A stretch of DNA of 64,000 nt. Origin: Triops longicaudatus (lineage: Eukaryota > Arthropoda > Branchiopoda > Notostraca > Triopsidae). The stretch lies in contig JAGQDJ010000106.1 of assembly GCA_022885665.1 (NCBI GenBank), forward strand, positions 62,001 to 126,000, in the 5' to 3' direction. A program made the position numbers and the translations under genes. The notes under the pieces are model-generated. The model did not search any database, was not told the origin of the DNA, and worked only from the letters and a program-made list of their open reading frames with translations. Positions 1-9,250 of this stretch are shown here, one piece after another. The number at the start of each line of letters is the position of its first letter. The stretch's first letter is position 1.

Positions 1-1163
1 TAAAAATACATTGCTAAATTTAGCCACCTGCCAACCACACGTTTTCTACTTCCTGGGCTAGCTTCGTTTTTTTTTACATTAAAAAAAAAAGAAAAACGAG
101 CATAGGTGGTGACAACTGTTCCAACAATGAACCTCTTAACCCCATCATTCCAACGTTCCTTACCAAAAATGGACACGCAAAGCTTTTTCGGCGAGATTTG
201 ATGAGGATAAAACCGGAAGAAATGACACAACATTGGTGTTTCCCCAAACTCATACAAAAAGCATGTTTGGGGTTTTGAATACTTAAAAAAAAGAAAACGA
301 ATGCGAGGGACTAGTTATCATGAACGGGGAGAGACATTTCACCATTAATACAAGTACGATGCACACAATGACGAAATTTCAAGAAAAAAAAGGTTATTCG
401 AGCATTGAGGAGGCGGGGATAATAGTTTTACTGTATTAGTGTGTTGTAATGTCACAAGAGGCTATTGAATCAGAGATTGAGCGTAGTAGTTAACAGTTAA
501 CTTGCGTAAACCAACTCAGTAAGATATGACAACTTGTATACCATGCGTTTTGTTGGTATGAGTGCCCAGGCTTGAAAAATAATACAAATTTAAAAATGAA
601 TCGAAAAAAGGACACAGGTAAAAAAAATGAGAGACATACTAGGAAGAAATACGCACAAAATATGCATAGTCGCAACCATAAAGAAATAGACCTACATTAG
701 AAAATTAAATAAGCGTGAGATCAACCCACTCAAAACTGCTCAGCCCTCGCATTCTAACCAAAACTCGGCTTATCAGGCTTTTTCCCGTGTCATACGAGCT
801 TTAAGTACACAACCTCGAAGCCCATATTTTTTTTAGGTTTCAAAAACACAGGACTTTTGTTCCATGCTGACTTATTTTGTCTTCTATTGCTTTCCACATA
901 ACGGAAATGAGCCAAGAAAAATGTCAACAGAAAACATTCGTCCCTGATAAGCGTTTTGCAAAAAAAGTTACATCAACATATCTAGAAATTCAGCTATACA
1001 AAACTGCTGAAAAGGGGGGTTAAACGAGGGAGAAGGGCCAAGATTGTTCAATAATAATCCAAGTCTTTGCCTAACATCCCAGAGGAACCTTTTCTTCCAT
1101 GGTCTGAATTATTTTTTGTCGCTTTTTAGAAAAAAAAAATGAGCTATTTACAGGGCCAGATGC
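1..1163. other. Intergenic DNA downstream of the UBALD gene
   Basis: No coding region can be supported here. The stretch is AT-rich with several A- and T-runs. It lies 3' of the minus-strand UBALD stop codon, so part of it, next to base 1163, must be UBALD 3' untranslated sequence. I did not find a clear AATAAA on the minus strand close to the stop codon. The only open frames are short and low in complexity. Confidence 0.6.
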
Positions 1164-3718
1164 TTATCTACTGCTCTGGATACTAGCTTGCTGTTGGCTG
1201 GGCTGGTTCATCGCGCTAGAATGGTGATACTGCGAAGGAAGAAACTGTGACGATCGCGGGTTCGGTGAAGTCGAGTAGATTCCTACAAGTCAGGAGAGAC
1301 CCACAACAAAAACAAATTAAGTTACCGGTTCCGGAGGGGAAGGTATTAGACAAGCTTACCACCGGGAGAAGTGCTCATTTTATCCGCGCCCATCTTAGAA
1401 AAGGAGATTTCCATTTCGTGGAAATTCGGAGGCGTCGCTGGCGTGTTCGCAGGTGTACATAACTGGAGCAATGACGTGGAAAGTAAATACAAACGAAAAT
1501 ATTAACACACGCAAAGTACAAACGACAAAATAAGGCATATTAAATCACAATGACACTCAGCCGACATTTATTAAAGTTCAATATTACCTCATTCCTTTCA
1601 ATTCGGTTTCTTTCCAACCGTAACTTAATGTAAACAAGCGTAATGTCAATGTTTACTTGACATCATTTTAAAAAAATGCTACTATAACAGAACCTGGCTT
1701 ACTGAAGATTCATTTACAGCTTGAATGTCAAAATTTTGAAGAAATTATTCTCAATTTTGAAAGATTTACACAACAGAATACACGTTCCGTTTCATGCAAC
1801 TGAAATTATGCTCAGTTATTTAAACACGTTTTATTAGTCCGTTTAAGTCTTAATTAAGCTTTCGCATTTTTAAAAAAAGAAAGTACCGCAAATTCTTCAA
1901 TATTTACAAAAAAAAGATTATTGATCGATTACAGGAACGGAACGAGTGAGTTGGGTACTAGTCTTACCTGGAATAATTTCCTGCCCATGGTAATTTACAT
2001 AGTTTAGTTTCGAAAGTGAATAAATACACTATAGGATTTCATGTCTTAATTTTATATTTTTTGCTAGGCGTAAAATATAACTTTCTAAACTAAATTATAG
2101 CTTTCTACAGTAAATTGTTGGCAATTTAGGCACACTTAAAACTCCTACAAAGATCATGTTACAAAAGAATGAAAACATTAAATTTTGAAAGTAAATTTTA
2201 CCTGATTAAAATGGGCTGAATGATGGGCGTTGTGCTGACTGGCGATGCTAACTTCTTGGAAGAAAATGCTCAAGGCGGTCTGCAAAGCACCCAAAATAAC
2301 CATGAGAAAATTGCCTTTATTTTATACTATCAGGATTCGGGCCGAAAAAGGGACTTCACGACAGAAAAGCATTCCATTCTTGTCTAGACTTTACCACACT
2401 TAATTCTTTTTATTTCAGGTAGCCTCGGCCGGCATTTGAAACAGTTTTCATCCCGCGTGGTGTTTAGAGTATGCCCTTAAGGAAAGATTCCCAGCGTTTC
2501 TCAAACTAGGTCAGGCATGCAGGTGCGAGTGCCCAGTATCGCTACCTCATTCATAAAAAAAGCCAATTTTACTGTCTGGCTCACAAGCATGCTCCCTAAG
2601 TGAAAACTATCCCACTTGTCCTACATGAGCTAACCACACGTATATAAACAACAATAAACAAAAGTTTAGATAATTTGTTTACGTTGGAGGCCCTGTAGGA
2701 GATGAATCCAAGAAAAGATATTTTACGGACTTTCGGTAGGCATTTTTATCAAGACCTTCCTGTGCCCTCCCCACTTCAAAGTCCAGGAAAAAACCGTGCC
2801 TATGGCCTTGGTCACAAAAACGCTAGTCAAGGTTATTGCATCACTAGAAATGTTTTGGTGTCAAACTAGCCCGGGTTCCCGAAACGATTCTCAATGGCTG
2901 GCTGCGACTATTGAGGGGGAAAACCAGGCCAGTCGATGCACGTCCGGCCGTCTTTCGACCCCCCTGTCCCTGACTTGAGGACCAATGCGGCCCGTTGAGA
3001 CATACTAGACCACGCAGACTTGCCCAATGTGAGTGCAAGTTCATGGCTCTGCGGCCCGCATAAAACAGGAGTTGACTGACCATCTTTCCCAGCGCTTAGG
3101 CACGGATGGTCGAGTACACGGCACCATGAGGTGCGGCCCGCGGGCCACACACGAAAGTTTTCCTAGGTGATTGTTTTCCTAAGTCTAGCGGAAATAGTGG
3201 CAAGCAAGAAATAGCACATTGCGGCCCGCGGGCCAACATATATGTTTACGGCTGTTCGTTGTTTGTTTACATGTTATGCATTGCGTGTTTACCAAAGATG
3301 CGGCCCGCTGGAGGCGGATTGACGGGCCAAAGGGCCGGCAGAGAATGCAAGGGTGGTAGCAAGGCTAAAAACGGGGTTGGCCACCATTTTCTTGCTAAAA
3401 AGAGACAACCTTCGGAGTAAAGCGTTGAGAAAGGGCAACGCCTTGGGAGAGCCAGACAAGTGTAGACTTGTGTGAAGAGGATGTAAAATGTGAGAGGGTG
3501 CGACGAACCCACACATAGTATAGTAAAGCCTTGCAGCAGGCCTGGTAAGTATAGGGATAGGACTCGAGCCAAAGCGTTGTTTACGTCTGTTTCCGGTTCT
3601 CAATATTTACCTCAAATTGCCAATGCGCAGCTTGGAGCAACTGTCTGGCCTGTTCGTGGGCGCATCCGGCCGCTAACACAAATTGATTGATCATCACTTG
3701 TTCACGTAATGATTCCAT
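1164..3718 (-). CDS. UBALD: UBALD-family UBA-like domain protein, 4 exons, 135 aa
   Basis: The exons on the minus strand are 3718-3611, 2279-2202, 1462-1360 and 1282-1164, with GT donors and AG acceptors at every junction. Phases match: 108 nt, 78 nt, 103 nt, then 119 nt including TAA. The start ATG at 3718 opens MESLREQVMINQ, followed by the UBA-like helices (residues 1-45, including AAHWQFE and then TALSIFFQE). This is the hallmark of the UBALD (formerly FAM100) family. Exon 3 carries the second family signature, CTPANTPATPPNF (about residues 64-76). Exon 4 is a Ser/Gln-rich tail ending at Arg135. Vertebrate UBALD1/2 are of similar size and their molecular role is poorly known. UBA-like folds often bind ubiquitin, which is only an inference here. 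The residues after PPNF (HEMEIS) depart from the usual P-D-x-L. The gene is divergent from CMAS. No single exon reaches 40 codons, which is why the gene is easily missed. Confidence 0.93.
2460..3330. repeat. hAT-like GC-rich motif cluster in UBALD intron 1
   Basis: Five copies of GCGGCCCG lie at about 2990, 3053, 3135, 3223 and 3301, spaced 63-88 bp. Two extend to the palindrome GGCCCGCGGGCC. Nearby are CAGCGTTTCTCAAACT (near 2488) and GGTGTCAAACT (near 2851), which resemble the terminal sequences of hAT-superfamily elements. Non-autonomous hAT elements commonly carry repeated subterminal GCGGCCCG-type motifs. I could not define both ends or an 8-bp target duplication, so the call is tentative. 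No transposase reading frame is present. Confidence 0.4.
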
Positions 3719-4432
3719 GGCGAGCAGTAGCGTTGCAAAACTGTGGACAGTGTAAAAAACTTACTGCAAACCACGCACAGAGAGACTTGGTAATGAATGA
3801 CAACACACGGTGTCTTTTTCTCGTGTAGGATAAATCCTTCTAAAACCCCCACGCGAATGGCACTAACTAAAAACGGTTCCCAAACAAACGACGAACCGGG
3901 AAAGCAAGGCTGTACTCGAGCGCGTAGAAACGTAGACACACAGACAACCCAAACCGTCTCAGAAGGGGAAAGGAAGCCACTGTGTCGCCACCCTCCGTCC
4001 TAAGCCCACCTTACGGGATTGTTTTGAAACGATCTGATTGGTCCGTTTTACGCGAGCCTACGTCAAACGTCGGGTGCTCTGAGCTGGCTTTACCCTAAAG
4101 GGGAACATGTGCGTATATATATAAAACATCAATGAACGCAGGCGCAGAGAGCTAAGAAAATGTTGACGTTCGATAAACGTCGACTTTACTCAAAACCTTA
4201 TCTTTTAGCCAGTAGTTGTTGGACAAGTGCAGTACGTTAATAAAAATATTCTTCATATATAAGATTTTTGGTGTATTTTTCCTATGTTTTTCCTGGTTTT
4301 TGCGTCTTAATCGAAAACTTTAATCTCAAATTAAAGTGATGGAACAAATTGTTTTGTGTGCGCTTTGTAAGGTGCTGTCACCTAGAAGTTAGCGGAAGAA
4401 GCTTGCATAGGAAGCTTTGGCGCCGGAGGGAA
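3719..4432. promoter_or_regulatory. Bidirectional promoter region between UBALD and CMAS
   Basis: The two start codons (UBALD at 3718 minus, CMAS at 4433 plus) are 714 bp apart and face away from each other. The stretch is less AT-rich than its surroundings. On the plus strand an inverted CCAAT box (ATTGG) lies at 4037-4041 and a strong TATA run (TATATATATAAAA) at 4114-4126, suitable for CMAS transcription. If transcription starts just after the TATA run, the CMAS 5' leader is about 280 nt. It would then hold upstream ATGs, including a 17-codon upstream frame at 4339-4392. No TATA element was recognised for the UBALD direction. Confidence 0.55.
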
Positions 4433-7400
4433 ATGGCGCAGGATTTGAATGTTGCGGGACTGGTATTAGCGCGAGGGGGAAGCAAAGGCATTCCGTTGAA
4501 GAATTTGAGTCTTTTGGGCGGAGAGACGTTATTGGGTCGTTGTCTTAAAACGCTTCAGCAATGTGAAAGTAAGTTAGAAACTTGTAGGTGGAATAGGAAA
4601 CTATAAACTTGTAGGATTGCATTGCATGCTGTGCACGACGTGCGTTGCATCATATTATGAAACGTGTGTGTCATTGTTTTTGAATGTACTGGAAGGCTAT
4701 TGCACTGAATTACCGAGCTTAAAAGAGAGTTTTGCTTTCTTTAAGTTCTGGAAAGTACTCACAGTATGTTTTCACCAGGAGAAATGCGATTTAGTAGTCG
4801 TTTAGTAAAATTCTTCAATGCAAATAATTTACGGAGAAAATTATCAGATAGCGGAGAAACAGATCCTGATAAGAAAACTCCCTAAAGGTGTGTGATTTTA
4901 AAAAATTAAGAGGATATCCGGATTTTATTTTAGCACAAAAGAAGTTCGTTGTTCTTTACAGTCGCGTTTCATGTACGTCACGTTAAAATATTTGGAATGA
5001 GTTCATAAAACATTTCCGTAAGGCTGTATAGGATTATACGATTATAGTACAGAAACGACTACGCATAATGTTTCGAAATAAATATTTAAAAATATTTGGT
5101 CTCAAATCTTTAAATCTCCTGCATAGCAATGCATGTTATGATATTACGCAACTGTATGCGTAGACATCGTAGACATGCGTAGAATAGTTCACAAAATACG
5201 TAAATGCATTTACTTTATAGCCAGAGAAATGCCGAAAGTGCGCGGTCTTCAGGAGCTTTGATTTTTTGCGTTGTTTGCTTTAAGGCAGGTGTTCTGTTAA
5301 AAGATCAAGAGTCTGAGAGGTGCAAAGTCATGCACGCATGTTATGTACCGTTACGAGATGGCGTGGCAGGTGTAAGGAATTGCCTTTTTAGAAAGTAATA
5401 ATGTATTCTTTTTAACTTTTACGCAGTAATATTCGTTTAACTTTCGTGCATTCTACGTAACATCATCTGGCTCTCTACTGCAGCTTTTCGCGATAAATCT
5501 CCACTGAATTTCAGGGCAAAGGGAAAATTACTCGTGACTTTCTGACGCTTTAGCGTTTGACCAAGGATCAAAAGGGAAATCATCTCCCTCGCCTCACGCT
5601 GCTCTTTCCCTACTGTAAGCATTCTCAATAAGCTCTACTTTGCTTGCAGGTCGAGCAAACATGAGCTTCTGAAAGGTACTGTACATAAAACCTGTTCAAA
5701 TTAGACTGTAATGTAATATTCACGAAGCCCGAGACACGTGGCGTGCCTGAACCTAACTTAGACGATTTGGACACGGTAGCGTTATATTTTCTCTCCTTCG
5801 CTCCACCCTTCGGGGAAGGTCCATTCTTGATTAACAGCGTGAATGAACTTAATACTATTACACCCGCTATCACCCCAATTTCACCTCTCCTATGCGTCAG
5901 GAGTCACACATATATAGTAATACGCCATTACTTGCCCTTAGGCAAGTGAATCCCTTCAAATGGAGAGAATGAGGTTGTGGTCGCCAGGAATCTTGTTTGG
6001 GGTACGCGACTTTCTATCAGACCCAAACAAACCAGTTTTCGTCCCTGTAGGTTGAGTTGCAGCTTAATAGGGGCTTCGGAAGCTCGATGCTGGGATTAGC
6101 ATCGGCGATTTAAAATAAGCTGACGGTTTTGGGTCCTATCCCATGGAAACTTCCTTATAGGTGAAATCTGGACTGCTGTAAATGCTGCAGGATTTTGGCA
6201 CAGGATTATTGTAATTAGGCAATCAAAGAGAACGTGACGCTACAAGCGGTGTCAGATAATGACGTCTCAGGTACAGATGGCAACAGGGGATGTTCACCCT
6301 GTCTGTTAAGTGACAGATTCCGCTTTCGTCCTAATCTTCCGTTTGCACTGCATGTTTGTGGTACCTTACCTGTTGTAAGAAGGTTTTTAAATACGCAGTT
6401 GCATTTTATTCGCACGAGTATTGTTACGTTCTACCGCCTTTCATATTCCGTTTATTCGCAACTGCCAACATACATCAACAACAAAACGAACTCCGATACA
6501 AAATCACACAAAAACACTCTCCTTCTCGTGCTAACTCTCACACCACGCTTACAATAATTAAACTTCACGTTGAAGAAACGGAACCGTCTCAAAAGAAGGT
6601 CAGAAAGGAACTGAACTATTACAGGCTGGGTGCAAGAGATTTCATTCTTACCAACAATGAATCTTAGGATTCATTGTTGGGCGGCTACGAAATTGACTGT
6701 TTGGTAACAACGAACGCCACAGTATGTATTATACTATGCTCGGTTGATTTGGGTACGTTCAGATAGCTTTTGTGTTCTAATTCTTTCAAGTAACGTTCAA
6801 ATTCCTTCTTTAATAAACCAGTGTTTAATTATTCAAAAAGTAGAATGGAATTTTCTTTTACATGTAATCTTATTACGTGTAATTTCATTTATCTGGCATG
6901 CTTGTTGATCATTGTACATGATGAATAAGATACAATGCATTGTAATAAAAGTTTTAATTAATTTTTATTTTTTTAATTTTTTTTTCTGTATTAACCGTGC
7001 GTGTTTGATGTCAACACGAAAAAATAGGTCTGCACTCCATATGGGTGTCAACTGATCACGCCGGAATCGCTGAGACGGCTTGTTCCCACGGAGCTAACGT
7101 ACATCACCGAGCCGCACATACAGCCACCGATACTTCTTCGTCGCTGGCTGCTGTTCAAGAGTTTATACATCACCATCCTGGTAAGCGATATCTCACCTAT
7201 AAATCTCTTAAACCCCCTAACTTCCAGAAATACTTGCCAGAAAAGGGTCTATCTTCCCATTTTTTCTACCTCCAACTATTTTTTTCTCTGCGCTATATTT
7301 CACAGAGATTGACGTGATCGTTCTCGTACAATGTACTTCGCCCTTTCTTCCGGCGTTTCACGTGGAGTTGGCTTGTAAAAAGATCCGCGACGAAGGTTAC

Positions 7401-9167
7401 GATTCAGTGTTCTGTGTAACGAGGAAGCACGCTTTAAGATGGTCTGACCAATCTGGTACGTCCAAATAGATCTATACACGCAAAAGTAACACGCACTCGC
7501 ATGCAGTTATTTACTCACGCGTACTTACACGTACAGGCACAAACTCATGTACTTGAACGTATATACGCACTTATATGCAATTAAATGAATGTACGTACAA
7601 AGCACATGCACATTTTGTTTACGGACACGTACTCACATACACGATCGTACTATATGTATTTGCACAAATGTATAAGCGTTCGTACCCACAATCACATACC
7701 TAATATGTATGCACTTACGAGAATGTATGTACACGTACGGACGTACGTACGGTGCGCATAGAATCACGTACGTACATAATGTACGTACATAATGTACGTA
7801 CTTAATGCAATGTAACGTACTTACGTAATGTAACGTACATATTTACGTACCGAATGTACCATACGTACACAACTAAAAAGAATATCATATGTAACTAACG
7901 TACCAAATATGTCGTACGTACCAGTGCACATAACGTAACAATGTACCACAAGTACTTAAATTACCAATGTACCATATCTACCTAGCGTATTGTACGTACT
8001 CACGTGCCCAAGGTACCTTACATGTACCTTACATGTAGGTACCTTACAAGTTACGTTCTACTCCTTTTTAAATTCCATTTATTCGTAACTTCCAATTTAC
8101 ATTAACACCAAAACGAACTCCAATACAAAATCACATAAAAACACTCTCCTCCTCTTGCTAACTCGCACTTTAAGTTTACAACAATCAAATTTCACGTTCA
8201 AGAAACGGAACTGGCTCAAAGGAAGTTAAAAAAGGAACTGAACTATTACAGGCTGGGTGCAGGGGATTTCATTCTTACCAACAATGAATCTTATGATTCA
8301 TTGTTGGTAAGAATGAAATGTTGGGTAAATGAAATGTTTCACTGTTGGGTAACTACGAACGCCACAATACTTAATATAAATGTGCCTACATATGTTCCTA
8401 ATATAATGTATATATACGCACGCACGTGCCTAATTACAAATACAAACTTATACTTTCTGAAATGCGCTACTTAATACGTTATTACATACGCATGTACGTA
8501 ATGAATATATTTATACATATATGAGCATATATACAATTCGTACTTGCATGTGCACATGCATAATACTTACATTTATGTAATACTTTCTTGTGTACGTACA
8601 AGAAACTCTGCATGTGCTGTGTAAATACGTATGTACGAAAGAACGTGCAAGCACGTGTACGTTACCCGTACGGTACCGGGTAAGGTGCTGTAGACGTAAA
8701 GTACTTACCCGCATTTCCACTGTCGTGGACCCTTTTCTCAGCTTCGTTAGCATACACTGAGAATCTCCTGTTTGAACGAGCTAATGATTACGCAGGGGAA
8801 TTAATGCCGTTGAATTTCAACCCCGCGTCCCGACCTCGCCGACAGGACTGGCAAGGCGAGCTAGTTGAAAATGGCGCCTTTTATGCGTCCAAAGTACCCC
8901 TCGTAAAGCAAGGATTACTCCAAGGCGGCAGGTATAATTCCAACTCGTGCTCCTGTACCTCTAACATACCCCGCCCCTTTTCCCTTCTCCCCACAGCTCT
9001 CCAAGTTCACAATTCCCTTTTCTAAAGGCTTACAACTTATTACTTCTCATAACACTGATGATTACAGGTGTGGGTACGTGGAGCTTGCGTCGGAATACTC
9101 GCACGATATTGATTCGCCGTTTGACCTGTGGATAGCTGAGCAATACCTCAAGAAAGACGCGTTTTAA
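4433..9167 (+). CDS. CMAS: N-acylneuraminate cytidylyltransferase (CMP-sialic acid synthetase), 5 exons, 224 aa
   Basis: The enzyme joins CTP and sialic acid to make CMP-sialic acid, the donor for sialyltransferases. Exons are 4433-4568, 7028-7180, 7306-7455, 8796-8931 and 9068-9167. All have GT/AG borders and phases sum to 675 nt including TAA. Visible family motifs are the nucleotide-binding LVLARGGSKGIPLKN (residues 10-24), WVSTDH, CTSPF, RPRRQDW, ENGAFY, LQGG, and the acidic cluster in SHDIDSPFDLWIAEQ near the C terminus. The 4433 ATG is the first in-frame ATG; the frame upstream contains only a TTG. The protein ends after the catalytic domain and lacks the HAD-phosphatase-like C-terminal domain of vertebrate CMAS, like the short insect enzymes. 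There is a shortened loop between RWSDQSG and PLNFNP. No signal peptide is visible, so I cannot say whether it acts in the nucleus, cytosol or Golgi. An LTR-like repeat copy sits in intron 1 and another in intron 3. Confidence 0.95.
6422..6721 (-). mobile_element. Solo-LTR-like element, family A, copy 1
   Basis: This 300-bp element begins TGTTACGTTC and ends GAACGCCACA on the plus strand. It is flanked by the 4-bp direct repeat GTAT at 6418-6421 and 6722-6725, as expected for a Ty3/gypsy-type integration. It lies in CMAS intron 1 in the orientation opposite to copies 3, 4 and 6. Inside is a near-palindrome with arms CAACAATGAATC and GATTCATTGTTG. No gag or pol coding sequence accompanies it. 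It could be another short non-autonomous element, but the TG...CA ends and target duplication favour a solo LTR. Confidence 0.75.
7485..8035. repeat. ACGTAC-rich simple sequence in CMAS intron 3
   Basis: The stretch is dominated by cryptically repeated GTAC/ACGTAC and CACATAC-like words, densest at 7725-7860 where ACGTACGTACGT runs occur. Similar but weaker sequence resumes at about 8400-8700, after the inserted repeat copy. It is an impure microsatellite rather than a clean tandem array. Alternating purine-pyrimidine sequence of this kind can adopt Z-DNA or cruciform structure. Confidence 0.8.
8048..8366 (-). mobile_element. Solo-LTR-like element, family A, copy 2, with enlarged hairpin
   Basis: This copy runs from TTACGTTCTACTCC (the first TG is mutated or lost) to CGAACGCCACA at 8366. 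It is the same family as copy 1, in CMAS intron 3, embedded in ACGTAC-rich sequence. Flanks resemble a degraded 4-bp duplication (TTAC/ATAC). Its internal palindrome is extended into a perfect 25-bp inverted repeat (8266-8290 and 8295-8319, loop TTAT). Other copies have only about 12-bp arms. Confidence 0.7.
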
Positions 9168-9244
9168 TTTTTTTTATATAAAGAATCGTTTTAAACTTTA
9201 TTCATCGAATTCAATGGGGGGCGTGATGGTGGGAGATAAAATGA

Positions 9245-9250
9245 AATAAA
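9245..9250 (+). terminator. CMAS polyadenylation signal AATAAA
   Basis: A canonical AATAAA lies 78 bases after the CMAS stop codon. It is followed by a GT-poor but plausible downstream region. It is the nearest canonical signal on the coding strand. Confidence 0.6.

Noticed and set aside
1920..1990. A possible 13-base micro-exon (GAAATTATTCCAG) between UBALD exons 2 and 3
   Set aside because: Its phase would work if exon 3 were skipped, but the 103-base exon 3 carries the conserved NTPATPPNF signature and fits all phases, so the micro-exon is unnecessary.
3267..3603. Two overlapping minus-strand frames of about 100 codons
   Set aside because: They lie in UBALD intron 1, overlap each other in different frames and show no domain.
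6356..6667. 103- and 107-codon plus-strand open frames
   Set aside because: They lie within and beside family A copy 1 and do not match any retroelement protein; the element is a non-coding LTR-like sequence.
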